From Streptococcus oralis (GTDB taxonomy: Bacteria > Bacillota > Bacilli > Lactobacillales > Streptococcaceae), in NCBI GenBank assembly GCA_937930605.1, contig CALHBZ010000121.1:1-12959 (forward strand): a stretch of 12,959 nt of DNA, in the 5' to 3' direction. The position numbers were made by a program, and so were the translations under genes. Under the pieces are notes generated by a model, which saw only the letters and a program-made list of their open reading frames with translations, was not told the origin of the DNA and made no database searches. Each line of letters starts with the position of its first letter. Positions within the stretch are counted from its first letter, which is position 1. Positions 1 through 7,835 of this stretch are shown in pieces.

Positions 1-815
1 CAGCTTCTAAACTTATCAACTACGGATCAGAGTGGTCAGGCATCAACTTGGCGGATGCCCAAGACGGTTACTTTAACAAGGAAAAGGCCCAAGCAAAATT
101 TGCGGAAGCTAAAAAGGAATTGGAAGCTCAAGGGGTGACCTTCCCGATTCATTTGGATGTTCCTGTTGATCAAACCAATAAAAATGCAGTTTCTGGTATG
201 AATTCGGTTAAACAGACACTTGAAACAGTGCTAGGTTCTGAGAATGTCGTCGTTGATGTTCAGCAACTTTCAACGGATGACTTTGAGAATGTCGCTTTCC
301 TAGCACCAAATCCAGCAGCTCGTGATTACGATTTGAACTTTGATGGCTGGGTTGGTGATTACCAAGATCCGTCAACTTATCTGGATCCATTTAATGCCGA
401 AGATGGTTTTTATCTCAAAATTTTCGGTTTAGATGCTAAGGAAGATCAAGAACTGATCAAGAGTCTAGGAATTGATACCTATACGAAACTTCTAAAAGAA
501 GCAGATGCTGAGAATCAAGACGTTTCTAAGCGTTATGAAAAATATGCTGAAGCTCAAGCTTGGATGATTGACAATTCTCTAGTCATGTCTGCTATGTCAA
601 ATGGTGGTACAGCCTCTGTAACCAAAGTAACTCCCTTTACACGTGCCTACTCTCTAGTGGGAATCAAAGGTGATGGAAATAACTACAAGTACATGAGACT
701 GCAAAAAGATCCTGTTACCAAGAAACAATTTGATGAAGCCAAGGCTAAGTGGGAAGAAGAAAGTAAAAAGGCTATCGAAAAGAGTCAAAAAGAATTTGAA
801 AATCATGTCAAATAA
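1..815 (+). CDS. Oligopeptide ABC transporter substrate-binding lipoprotein, AliA/AliB/AliD-like (3' part)
   Basis: Open at the left edge: the frame is open from base 3 and ends at TAA 813-815, giving the last 270 residues of a protein usually about 650 long, so the lipoprotein signal lies outside the window. It belongs to the family 5 extracellular solute-binding proteins, which sit on the outer membrane face and hand peptides to the Ami permease. Seen: the segment around bases 335-400 (GWVGDYQDPSTYLDPFN) is a hallmark of this family. The end is a Lys/Glu-rich helix ending in ENHVK, like other streptococcal Ali proteins. In pneumococci aliA is downstream of cps, while aliB-like genes (aliC, aliD) occur near dexB in non-encapsulated strains and some S. 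mitis. Its place before wzg makes an AliD-type paralogue plausible, but I cannot separate AliA, AliB and AliD from this part. It has its own terminator and is not part of the cps operon. Confidence 0.9.
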   Translation, partial: ASKLINYGSEWSGINLADAQDGYFNKEKAQAKFAEAKKELEAQGVTFPIHLDVPVDQTNKNAVSGMNSVKQTLETVLGSENVVVDVQQLSTDDFENVAFLAPNPAARDYDLNFDGWVGDYQDPSTYLDPFNAEDGFYLKIFGLDAKEDQELIKSLGIDTYTKLLKEADAENQDVSKRYEKYAEAQAWMIDNSLVMSAMSNGGTASVTKVTPFTRAYSLVGIKGDGNNYKYMRLQKDPVTKKQFDEAKAKWEEESKKAIEKSQKEFENHVK

Positions 816-822
816 AAAGTTG

Positions 823-857
823 AAATAAGGTCTCTTGTAAGGGATCTTATTTTTCTT
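823..857 (+). terminator. Intrinsic terminator after the peptide-binding protein gene
   Basis: Bases 823-834 pair with 841-852 as a stem of about 12 bp with two G-T wobbles and a six-base loop (TTGTAA, 835-840). The descending arm runs into a T tract (850-854, then C and TT). It starts eight bases after the TAA at 813-815. It should stop transcription of the upstream gene and insulate the cps promoter. Confidence 0.8.
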
Positions 858-933
858 GTCGAGACTCTCTATATTGAATCGTCTAATCGGAAGCTACACA
901 TAGAAATAAAAACGCTTAACTCGACCGAATGAA

Positions 934-962
934 TGGAATTTATCTTGTATCTATGATATAAT
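934..962 (+). promoter_or_regulatory. Predicted cps operon promoter with extended -10
   Basis: A consensus TATAAT at 957-962 is preceded by TG at 954-955 with one base between, a perfect extended -10 element. The hexamer 17 bases upstream (934-939, TGGAAT) is a poor -35, so recognition probably rests on the extended -10. The start of transcription would fall near 968-970, leaving a leader of about 25 bases before the wzg ATG. No second promoter this good was seen between the later genes, so this is the likely promoter for the whole operon. The rest of 858-933 shows nothing I can name, and there is no insertion sequence of the sort often found here in pneumococci. Confidence 0.75.
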
Positions 963-993
963 GATTCTAACTATTGACGTATAGAGGAGTATC

Positions 994-2439
994 ATGAGTA
1001 GACCTTCAAAGAAAGCTCGTTCGGGCAATATGAAGCGCAATATTAATATATTTTTACTAACCATTTATCTGATTTTGGGTGGTTTTTTGTTGTTTCTAAT
1101 CTTTCGACACAACATACTTGCTTTCAGATATCTCAACATAGTCGCGGCAGTCTTGGTTTTAACGGTGGCTGTTATCAGTTTTCTTCTGATTTTTTATAAA
1201 AAAGCTGAGAAGTTCACTATTTTTCTATTGATTTTGTCTATTCTTATAGGGTCTGTTTCTTTATTTACAGTCCAACAATTTATTGGCTTAACCAATCGTT
1301 TGAATGCGACATCTAATTATTCAGAGTATTCGATTAGTGTTGCGGTTTTAAAAGACAGCGATATCAATAATGTTAGCCAGTTAGACAGTGTTATGGCTCC
1401 AACCGAAACGGATAATGAAAATATTCAAAAATTACTTACAGATATTAAATCAAATCAAGGTAAGGATCTGACAGTAGAGCAGAGTGCTTCTTATCTAGCG
1501 GCTTATAAGAGCCTGCTTGCAGGTGATACAAAGGCGATTGTCTTAAATAGTGTCTTTGAAAATATCATTGAATCAGAATATCCTGACTATGCTGCAAAAA
1601 TCAAAAAAATTTATACCAAGGAGCTGACTAAAAAAGTGGCTGCTCCGAAGGCAACCAAGAATCAATCGTTTAACATTTATGTGAGTGGTATTGATACCTA
1701 CGGGCCGATTAGTTCGGTTTCGCGGTCAGACGTCAATATCCTGATGACCGTCAATCGTGACACCAAAAAAATCCTTTTGACAACAACGCCACGTGATTCC
1801 TATGTTCCGATTGCAGATGGGGGCAACAACCAAAAGGATAAGTTGACCCACGCAGGAATCTATGGAGTGGATGCTTCTATCCACACTTTGGAAAATCTCT
1901 ATGGTCTAGATATTAACTATTACGTTCGCTTGAATTTTACATCATTCCTTAAATTGATTGATCTTTTAGGTGGAATTGATGTTTATAACGATCAAGAATT
2001 TACAGCCCACACTAATGGGAAGTATTACCCTGTTGGCAATGTACATCTTGACTCAGAACAAGCTCTTGGCTTTGTTCGAGAACGCTATTCTCTAGCAGAT
2101 GGTGACCGAGATCGTGGACGCAACCAGCAAAAAGTAATCGTGGCCATTATTCAAAAATTGACCTCAACTGAAGCCTTGAAAAATTATGACCATATCATCC
2201 AAGGTCTCCAAGACTCTCTCCAAACCAATATGCCACTTGAGACCATGATGGACTTGGTCAATACACAGTTGGAGAGTGGTGGCAACTATAAGGTCAACTC
2301 TCAAGACCTAAAAGGAACAGGTCGAATGGATCTTCCTTCTTATGCTATGCCGGATAGTAACCTCTACATGATGGAAATTGATGAGAGTAGCTTAGCTGCT
2401 GTCAAGTCGGCAATTCAAGATGTGATGGAGGGCAGATGA
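994..2439 (+). CDS. wzg: LytR-CpsA-Psr family capsule-to-wall ligase Wzg (CpsA)
   Basis: Full-length, 481 residues. LCP enzymes move lipid-linked polysaccharide onto peptidoglycan at the outer membrane face; in pneumococcus Wzg also influences capsule amount. Seen: a basic N-terminus, three membrane segments (about residues 17-37, 47-67, 74-96), an accessory domain (about 105-215) and the LCP domain from about 225. The residues known to bind the polyprenyl pyrophosphate head group and Mg in Cps2A are all present: D234, D246, R267, R362 and R364, the last two in VRERYS. The following D-R-D-R-G-R-N-Q block (371-378) is also intact. ATG 994 follows AGAGGAG at 983-989. It is the first gene of the operon, and wzh begins one base after its stop. 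The residue numbering matches the pneumococcal protein exactly, so identification is very secure. Confidence 0.97.
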   Translation: MSRPSKKARSGNMKRNINIFLLTIYLILGGFLLFLIFRHNILAFRYLNIVAAVLVLTVAVISFLLIFYKKAEKFTIFLLILSILIGSVSLFTVQQFIGLTNRLNATSNYSEYSISVAVLKDSDINNVSQLDSVMAPTETDNENIQKLLTDIKSNQGKDLTVEQSASYLAAYKSLLAGDTKAIVLNSVFENIIESEYPDYAAKIKKIYTKELTKKVAAPKATKNQSFNIYVSGIDTYGPISSVSRSDVNILMTVNRDTKKILLTTTPRDSYVPIADGGNNQKDKLTHAGIYGVDASIHTLENLYGLDINYYVRLNFTSFLKLIDLLGGIDVYNDQEFTAHTNGKYYPVGNVHLDSEQALGFVRERYSLADGDRDRGRNQQKVIVAIIQKLTSTEALKNYDHIIQGLQDSLQTNMPLETMMDLVNTQLESGGNYKVNSQDLKGTGRMDLPSYAMPDSNLYMMEIDESSLAAVKSAIQDVMEGR

Positions 2440-2440
2440 G

Positions 2441-3172
2441 ATGATTGATATTCATTCGCACATAGTCTTTGATGTAGATGATGGACCAAAATCAAGAGAA
2501 GAAAGTAAGGCTCTCTTGGCAGAAGCTTATCATCAGGGAGTACGGATGATTGTTTCCACCTCTCACCGTCGCAAAGGTATGTTTGAAACTCCAGAAGAGA
2601 AAATCGCTGCTAATTTTCGTCAGGTGCAGGAACTCGCCAAGGAAGTGGCAGATGACTTGGTGATTGCCTATGGAGCGGAGATTTATTATACACGAGATGT
2701 CCTTGATAAACTAGAACAAGGGCTAGTCCCCACTCTCAATGCTAGTCGTTATGCCCTGATTGAGTTTAGTATGGATACACCATATCGTGACATTCATAGT
2801 GCCTTAAGCAAAATCTTGATGTTAGGTATTACCCCAGTCATTGCCCATATCGAGCGCTATGATGCTCTTGAACAAAATGAAAAACGTGTTCGTGAACTGA
2901 TTGCAATGGGGTGTTACACACAAGTGAATAGTTCACACGTCCTCAAACCCAAACTTTTTGGAGAACGCTACAAGTTCATGAAAAAAAGAGCTCAGTATTT
3001 TTTAGAGCATGATCTAGTCCATGTGATTGCAAGTGATATGCACAATCTAGACGGTAGACCTCCTCACATGGCCGAAGCTTATAGCATAATTGCCAAAAAG
3101 TATGGGGAAGAGAAGGCGAGAGAACTCTTTGAAGAAAATCCTCGACAAATTGTAATGAATCAACTAATTTAG
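2441..3172 (+). CDS. wzh: Mn-dependent protein-tyrosine phosphatase Wzh (CpsB)
   Basis: 243 residues, the usual length. It is a PHP-fold phosphatase in the cytoplasm that removes phosphate from the tyrosine tail of Wze and so resets the capsule assembly cycle. Seen: the metal-binding set known for pneumococcal CpsB is complete at H5 and H7 (IDIHSHI), E80 (GAE), E108 (LIE), H136 (IAHIERY), D199 and H201 (SDMH). R139 lies next to the metal site. The ATG at 2441 begins one base after the wzg TGA, so translation is probably coupled to wzg; GGAGGGCAG at 2427-2435 inside the end of wzg can serve as the ribosome binding site. Nothing suggests damage. Confidence 0.97.
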   Translation: MIDIHSHIVFDVDDGPKSREESKALLAEAYHQGVRMIVSTSHRRKGMFETPEEKIAANFRQVQELAKEVADDLVIAYGAEIYYTRDVLDKLEQGLVPTLNASRYALIEFSMDTPYRDIHSALSKILMLGITPVIAHIERYDALEQNEKRVRELIAMGCYTQVNSSHVLKPKLFGERYKFMKKRAQYFLEHDLVHVIASDMHNLDGRPPHMAEAYSIIAKKYGEEKARELFEENPRQIVMNQLI

Positions 3173-3180
3173 GAGAAATG

Positions 3181-3873
3181 ATGAAAGAACAAAATACTAT
3201 GGAAATTGATGTATTTCAATTGTTAAATACCTTGTGGAAACGGAAATTGATTATTGCTTTGGTTGCTATCGTAACGGGAGCGCTTGCCTTTGCATATAGT
3301 AGCTTTATTGTAAAGCCAGAGTATACCAGTACAACGCGTATTTATGTAGTCAACCGTAACCAAGGTGACAAGCCAGGCTTGACAAATCAGGACTTGCAGG
3401 CAGGTTCTTATCTTGTTAAAGACTACCGTGAAATCATTCTTTCCCAAGACGTGTTAGAGAAGGTTGTAACAGACTTGCAACTCGATATGCCGACCAAAAA
3501 TCTTGCTAGTAAAATACAAGTAACTGTACCAGTTGATACACGTATTGTTTCTATTTCCGTCAAGGACAAACAGCCGGAGGAAGCAAGTCGTATCGCTAAC
3601 TCCTTGCGTGAGATTGCAGCTCAAAAAATCATTAGCGTAACGCGTGTGTCTGATGTGACAACGCTTGAAGAAGCGCGACCAGCCACTTCTCCTTCATCTC
3701 CAAATATCCGTCGTAATACTTTGATAGGTTTTCTCGGAGGTTTAGGGGTGGTAGTTGTTGTCGTTCTCTTGGTTGAATTGCTAGATGTCCGCGTCAAGCG
3801 ACCAGAGGATATCGAAGACGTTATGCAAATTCCACTCTTAGGGGTCATTCCAAATTTAGATAAATTGAAATAG
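3181..3873 (+). CDS. wzd: Polysaccharide co-polymerase and tyrosine kinase adaptor Wzd (CpsC)
   Basis: 230 residues from the second of two adjacent ATGs. ATG 3178 is also in frame, but AGGAG at 3171-3175 sits only two bases from it and five from ATG 3181, and the known CpsC begins MKEQ, so 3181 is preferred. Wzd is a Wzz-type membrane protein that controls chain length and activates the kinase Wze, with which it forms the two-part bacterial tyrosine kinase. Seen: a short cytoplasmic head (LWKRK), membrane segment about 23-42, an extracytoplasmic region, the proline-rich segment before the second membrane span ([11 protein letters not shown]), membrane segment about 178-200, and a cytoplasmic tail with VKRPEDIE and LLGVIPNL, the region that meets the ATPase partner. 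wze starts ten bases after the stop. Confidence 0.96.
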   Translation: MKEQNTMEIDVFQLLNTLWKRKLIIALVAIVTGALAFAYSSFIVKPEYTSTTRIYVVNRNQGDKPGLTNQDLQAGSYLVKDYREIILSQDVLEKVVTDLQLDMPTKNLASKIQVTVPVDTRIVSISVKDKQPEEASRIANSLREIAAQKIISVTRVSDVTTLEEARPATSPSSPNIRRNTLIGFLGGLGVVVVVVLLVELLDVRVKRPEDIEDVMQIPLLGVIPNLDKLK

Positions 3874-3882
3874 GAGAGAACG

Positions 3883-4566
3883 ATGCCAACATTAGAAATC
3901 ACACAGAAAAAATTGGAGCTCGTAAAAAAGGCAGAGGAATACTACAATGCCTTGCGTACAAATATACAGTTAAGTGGAGATAATTTGAAAGTCATCTCTA
4001 TTACTTCAGTTAAGCCGGGAGAAGGGAAGTCTACAACTTCTACTAATATTGCTTGGGCTTTTGCGCGTGCAGGCTATAAAACCCTATTGATTGATGCGGA
4101 TATTCGTAACTCGGTCATGTCAGGTGTTTTTAGATCTAGTGGGAAGATTACTGGCTTAACAGAGTTTTTATCAGGTACAACAGACTTGTCACAAGGTTTA
4201 TGTGATACCAATGTTGAAAATCTCTTTGTCATTCAGGCGGGTTCAATTTCACCCAATCCCACAGCCCTTCTACAAAGTGAAAATTTCAGAACGATGCTAG
4301 ATACCCTGCGTAAATATTTTGACTATATCATTGTGGATACTGCTCCCGTAGGTATCGTGATCGATGCAGTTATTGTGACACAGAAATGTGATGCTTCTGT
4401 TTTGATTACGGCAGTTGGTGAAGCACATCGCAGGGATGTTCAAAAGGCGAAAGAGCAGTTGGAACAAACAGGTAAGCCGTTTTTAGGAGTTGTGCTAAAT
4501 AAACTGAATACTTCAATAGAGAAATACTCTTCTTATGGAGTCTATGGGAATTATGGAAAGAAATAA
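3883..4566 (+). CDS. wze: Autophosphorylating capsule tyrosine kinase Wze (CpsD)
   Basis: 227 residues, typical for the separate kinase half of Gram-positive BY-kinases. It is a cytoplasmic P-loop ATPase that works with Wzd. Seen: Walker A, VKPGEGKST at residues 43-51; Walker A', LLIDADIR starting about residue 68; Walker B, IIVDTAP at 149-155. The C-terminus carries four tyrosines at three-residue spacing (215, 218, 221, 224; YSSYGVYGNYGKK), the cluster that is phosphorylated in trans and dephosphorylated by Wzh. ATG 3883 has AGGAG at 3872-3876 overlapping the wzd stop. The tail follows the pneumococcal YGX repeat, with small changes such as S216 and S217. The phosphorylation cycle should be functional. 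Confidence 0.97.
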   Translation: MPTLEITQKKLELVKKAEEYYNALRTNIQLSGDNLKVISITSVKPGEGKSTTSTNIAWAFARAGYKTLLIDADIRNSVMSGVFRSSGKITGLTEFLSGTTDLSQGLCDTNVENLFVIQAGSISPNPTALLQSENFRTMLDTLRKYFDYIIVDTAPVGIVIDAVIVTQKCDASVLITAVGEAHRRDVQKAKEQLEQTGKPFLGVVLNKLNTSIEKYSSYGVYGNYGKK

Positions 4567-4588
4567 ATGATCGGCTGGGGAGGTCAAA

Positions 4589-5956
4589 ATGAATGAAAAG
4601 GTATCAAAGATTTCTCTTGCATTAGTTCAGAGCATCTTAGTCGTTGTATTAACCTACTTACTTAGTTTTGTAAAAGAAACAGAGATTGTATCAAATACAA
4701 TGATTGTCCTATATATTCTTCATTATGTAGTCTGTTATATGAGTAACTATGAGCAAGAATTTTTTAAAAGAGGACACTTTCTTGAGTTCGTTCAAACTTT
4801 AAAGTATATTGCTTTCTTTGCCCTAGCAATCAGTATCTCAAACTTTTTTTTAGAGGAACGTTTTAGCATATCAAGACGTGGTATGATTTATTTCTTGATT
4901 CTTCAAGGTGTCTTGCTTTATTTGCTAAATCTAGCTATTAAGCGCTACTGGAAGTTTTTCTCTTCCAATTTTAAAGGGACTAAAAAGGTTCTTTTGATTA
5001 CAGCAACTTCCCGTGTGGAGAAGGTAATGGCGCGGTTGTTGGAGTCGGATGATGTTTTTTGGAAACTAGCAGCGGTTAGCGTATTGGATAAACCAAACTT
5101 TGAACATGATAGAGTGACAGTGATCCCAATGGATTCAATCTTAGATTTTGCAACCCACGAGGTAGTAGATGAGGTCTTTATCAATCTTCCAAGTGAAAAA
5201 TACAATATTGGAGAGTTTATCTCTCAGTTTGAAACGATGGGAATAGATGTTACAGTAAATCTAAATGCTTTTGATCGTAGCTTGGCACGTAACAAGGAAA
5301 TTCGTGAGATGGCTGGATTAAATGTGGTAACTTTTTCAACAAAATTTTATAAACCCAGTCATGTGATCGCTAAACGAATTATTGATATTATCGGTTCTCT
5401 GGTAGGTCTGGTATTGTGTGGATTGGTTAGCCTTGTGTTAGTTCCATTAATCAGAAAAGATGGAGGACCAGCTATTTTTGCTCAGACGCGTATTGGGAAA
5501 AACGGCCGACATTTTACTTTTTATAAGTTTCGCTCTATGTGTGTGGATGCTGAGGATAAAAAGAGAGAACTCATGGAACAAAACACCATGCAGGGTGGAA
5601 TGTTTAAGGTGGACGATGATCCTCGTATCACGAAAATTGGTCGTTTTATAAGGAAGACTAGCTTAGATGAGTTACCACAGTTTTACAATGTTCTAAAGGG
5701 AGATATGAGTCTGGTAGGTACACGACCTCCGACAGTGGATGAGTATGAAAAATATACACCTGAACAAAAACGTCGATTGAGTTTTAAACCTGGGATAACA
5801 GGCTTATGGCAAGTCAGTGGACGAAGTGAGATCAAAGATTTCGATGAAGTTGTCAAATTAGATGTGGCCTATATCGATGATTGGACAATTTGGAAAGATA
5901 TTGAAATTTTATTGAAGACAGTTAAAGTAGTATTTATGAGAGATGGAGCGAAGTAG
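4589..5956 (+). CDS. wchA: Undecaprenyl-phosphate glucose-1-phosphate transferase WchA (CpsE)
   Basis: 455 residues. It starts the repeat unit by moving Glc-1-P from UDP-Glc to undecaprenyl phosphate at the inner membrane face. Seen: four N-terminal membrane segments (about 9-27, 35-52, 72-88, 99-117), a soluble middle domain (about 130-255), a membrane helix about 264-287, then the bacterial sugar transferase domain with FYKFRSM (311-317), the catalytic acidic pair in SLDELPQ (D360, E361), GTRP (377-380) and PGITG (401-405). It ends MRDGAK as pneumococcal WchA does. Similarity to the glucose-specific WchA runs through the whole protein as I recall it, so glucose is the likely first sugar. 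SD GGGGAGG at 4577-4583. A run of eight T bases at 4844-4851 is a possible slippage spot. Confidence 0.95.
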   Translation: MNEKVSKISLALVQSILVVVLTYLLSFVKETEIVSNTMIVLYILHYVVCYMSNYEQEFFKRGHFLEFVQTLKYIAFFALAISISNFFLEERFSISRRGMIYFLILQGVLLYLLNLAIKRYWKFFSSNFKGTKKVLLITATSRVEKVMARLLESDDVFWKLAAVSVLDKPNFEHDRVTVIPMDSILDFATHEVVDEVFINLPSEKYNIGEFISQFETMGIDVTVNLNAFDRSLARNKEIREMAGLNVVTFSTKFYKPSHVIAKRIIDIIGSLVGLVLCGLVSLVLVPLIRKDGGPAIFAQTRIGKNGRHFTFYKFRSMCVDAEDKKRELMEQNTMQGGMFKVDDDPRITKIGRFIRKTSLDELPQFYNVLKGDMSLVGTRPPTVDEYEKYTPEQKRRLSFKPGITGLWQVSGRSEIKDFDEVVKLDVAYIDDWTIWKDIEILLKTVKVVFMRDGAK

Positions 5957-5960
5957 ATTG
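5945..5960 (+). promoter_or_regulatory. Ribosome binding site that decides a TTG start
   Basis: GGAG at 5945-5948, inside the last codons of wchA, lies nine bases before TTG 5958-5960. The alternative ATG 5943 overlaps this SD and has no purine-rich site of its own. This supports translation from TTG one base after the wchA stop. Confidence 0.6.
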
Positions 5961-6749
5961 ATAGATGTAAAAATCATAGTAGCAACACATAAAGAGGCTG
6001 AAGTACCCCAAGACAGTACTCTATATCTTCCAATACATGTCGGGAGAGAGGGGAAAAAAGATATTGGTTTTATTGGAGATAATACTGGTGATAATATTTC
6101 ATCCTTAAATCCATATTATTGTGAATTGACAGGACTTTACTGGGCATGGAAGAATTTAGACTGTGATTATCTAGGTTTGGTACACTATCGCCGTTATTTT
6201 ACAAAAAGATCACAAAGATATTCAGATTATACCAGTATGGATGAAGTTGTTTTATCTCGAGGTGATTTAGATAATCTTCTTTCCCAAAATGATGTTTTAG
6301 TTCCTAAGAAGAGACGATATTATATTGAAACACTCTATTCACACTACGCTCATACTTTGGATGGAAGTCATCTTGATGTTGCTCGTGATGTAATTAAACA
6401 GTTAAGTCCAGAATATTTAACGGCCTTCAATAAGGTCATGAAGCAACGTAGTGGTTACATGTTCAATATGTTCATTATGAAAAAAGATTTGGCAAATCAG
6501 TATTTTTCTTGGTTATTTCCTATTTTAGACAAGATGTATGAGCAAATAGATGTATCCCAGTTAACACCATTTGAAGCTAGATTATTCGGCCGTGTTAGTG
6601 AATTATTATTTAATGTATGGTTGAAACATAAGGACATTAAGCCAAAAGAGATTCCATTTATGTATATGGAAAAGGTGGATTTGTTTGAAAAAGTGAAATC
6701 CTTCTTAATGGCAAAATTTTTCGGAAAGAAATATGAACAGAGTTTTTAA
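5958..6749 (+). CDS. DUF4422-family capsule glycosyltransferase (WciB-like candidate)
   Basis: 263 residues from a TTG start at 5958. An in-frame ATG at 5943 would give 268 residues and overlap wchA. I prefer TTG because GGAG at 5945-5948 is nine bases upstream of it, no SD precedes the ATG, and family members begin close to the first strand (here IDVKIIVATHKE). The family is recognised by IIVATHKE, the N-terminal GDNTGDNIS segment, the aromatic block ELTGLYWAWKN and the LGLVHYRRYF motif. DUF4422 proteins are glycosyltransferases of polysaccharide loci; some pneumococcal members (WciB) are thought to add beta-1,3 galactofuranose to the WchA-linked glucose. Its place right after wchA fits a second-sugar transferase. 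Galactofuranose is inference: it would need glf, which is not in the window. No membrane segment is seen. Confidence 0.85.
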   Translation: MIDVKIIVATHKEAEVPQDSTLYLPIHVGREGKKDIGFIGDNTGDNISSLNPYYCELTGLYWAWKNLDCDYLGLVHYRRYFTKRSQRYSDYTSMDEVVLSRGDLDNLLSQNDVLVPKKRRYYIETLYSHYAHTLDGSHLDVARDVIKQLSPEYLTAFNKVMKQRSGYMFNMFIMKKDLANQYFSWLFPILDKMYEQIDVSQLTPFEARLFGRVSELLFNVWLKHKDIKPKEIPFMYMEKVDLFEKVKSFLMAKFFGKKYEQSF

Positions 6750-6764
6750 GGAGGGGATTGATTG
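6749..6764 (+). promoter_or_regulatory. Strong ribosome binding site for the TTG start of wzy
   Basis: AGGAGGGG at 6749-6756 is one of the closest matches to the anti-SD in the window and stands six bases before TTG 6762. The nearby ATG at 6769 is out of frame, so TTG is the supported start. A strong SD may offset the weak start codon. Confidence 0.75.
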
Positions 6765-7829
6765 ATATATGTTTTTACAACTATGCTATCTGCAATGATT
6801 GCTAGTATTATAAATTATTCTAAATTATCAACAGAAGCGAAAAAAATTGGTTATTTTATTAGTTTTATTCCATTATTTTTGATAGGAGCATTGAGAGCAT
6901 ACGTGGGTATTGACTATACTACGTACAGTTTATACCAAATACCAGATGTTTTAGGGGGTAGCTTGACAGTAAAGTTTGAACCTTTGGATAAACTAGTGGT
7001 ATATTTAGGATACTATTTAGCTAATCAGCAACATTATTTCTATATCTTTTCAATATTTCATATTATACTTATGTGGTATTTATATAAATATATAGTACAG
7101 CAATCGAGTAATGTAACTTTAAGTTTATTCTTGCTTTTAACTACCGTGTTTTTCACATTCTCTCTTTCTGGAATACGTCAATCTATTGCAACAGCTGTAG
7201 TTTTTTTTGCTTTGAAATATATAAATGAAAAAAAGTATATCACCTTTGTTTTTTATGTTATCATAGCTTGTTTATTTCATGCTAGTGCTATTGTTTATAT
7301 CACCTTTTTAGTATTAGGAAAAATTAAGATTAACAAGTACATTGGAATTACTATTAGTATTTTGGCACTAAGTTTATCCTTATCGGGATCTGAATTAGTA
7401 TCGCAAATGATGTTGACATTTAATTTCTACTCAGAATATGTAGGATCTCGTTTTTTTACAGGAAGTTATGATCAACTTCATCAACTTTTTACAATTCTAA
7501 TGTGTTTATTAATATTTTCCTTTTATTTTTTTATATCAGAAAAAAGTTGGAATGAAAATAAAATTTATATGAATATAAATTTTATTTTATTACTTGTTGC
7601 AATTTTAATGCCCCTTTTGCCAACTCCATCAAGAAATATTTATATGTATGTACCTGTTCAAATCGTACTAATTCCTAGATTGATTACTGCTGTGAAGGAT
7701 TATAGAGTAAAAGCAATAGTTACAGCATTATTTGTTTTTGCTTATTCAGTTTTTTTCGTATTTATGGTTTTAAATCGAAACGCATATCAAACATTACCCT
7801 ATTATACAATTTTTGAGTATTTGAGATAA
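6762..7829 (+). CDS. wzy: Capsule repeat-unit polymerase Wzy, EpsG type
   Basis: 355 residues, almost wholly hydrophobic, with roughly ten membrane segments. It fits the EpsG-like O-antigen polymerase group: RAYVGIDYTTY (residues 45-55) after the second span, FSLSGIRQSIA (133-143) and FHASA (172-176), which are characteristic of this group. Wzy joins flipped lipid-linked repeat units on the outer membrane face and fixes the linkage between repeats. The start is TTG 6762, preceded by a very strong SD (AGGAGGGG, 6749-6756) that overlaps the previous stop; no in-frame ATG gives a better start. It is among the most AT-rich genes here: bases 7201-7260 and 7501-7560 each have 10 G or C in 60. A 16-bp inverted repeat lies inside it (7555-7588) and eight T bases occur at 7201-7208. 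The polymer linkage cannot be predicted from sequence. Confidence 0.92.
   Translation: MIYVFTTMLSAMIASIINYSKLSTEAKKIGYFISFIPLFLIGALRAYVGIDYTTYSLYQIPDVLGGSLTVKFEPLDKLVVYLGYYLANQQHYFYIFSIFHIILMWYLYKYIVQQSSNVTLSLFLLLTTVFFTFSLSGIRQSIATAVVFFALKYINEKKYITFVFYVIIACLFHASAIVYITFLVLGKIKINKYIGITISILALSLSLSGSELVSQMMLTFNFYSEYVGSRFFTGSYDQLHQLFTILMCLLIFSFYFFISEKSWNENKIYMNINFILLLVAILMPLLPTPSRNIYMYVPVQIVLIPRLITAVKDYRVKAIVTALFVFAYSVFFVFMVLNRNAYQTLPYYTIFEYLR
7555..7588 (+). repeat. Perfect 16-bp AT-only inverted repeat inside wzy
   Basis: Bases 7555-7570 are the exact reverse complement of 7573-7588, with only GA between the arms. All 32 paired bases are A or T. It lies in the part of wzy encoding NENKIYMNINFILLL, near the edge of a membrane segment. 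It could form a hairpin in RNA (the innermost pairs opening) or a cruciform in DNA. There is no GC in the stem, so it is not a standard terminator. Confidence 0.9.
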
Positions 7830-7835
7830 ATGAAC

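Noticed and set aside
858..924. Six-base inverted repeat GTCGAG (858-863) and CTCGAC (919-924) between the terminator and the promoter
   Set aside because: Arms are short and 55 bases apart; such pairs arise by chance, and nothing links them to a known operator.
3178..3180. ATG 3178 as the wzd start
   Set aside because: Only two bases separate it from the AGGAG; ATG 3181 has better spacing and matches the known CpsC N-terminus.
3621..3902. Minus-strand frame of 93 codons across the wzd-wze junction
   Set aside because: Low-complexity Thr/Ser/Arg-rich product that mirrors the valine-rich membrane segment of wzd; a shadow of real genes.
5460..5651. Open frame of 63 codons on the + strand inside wchA
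   Set aside because: It lies fully within the conserved transferase domain of wchA in another frame, has no SD and no recognisable protein signs.
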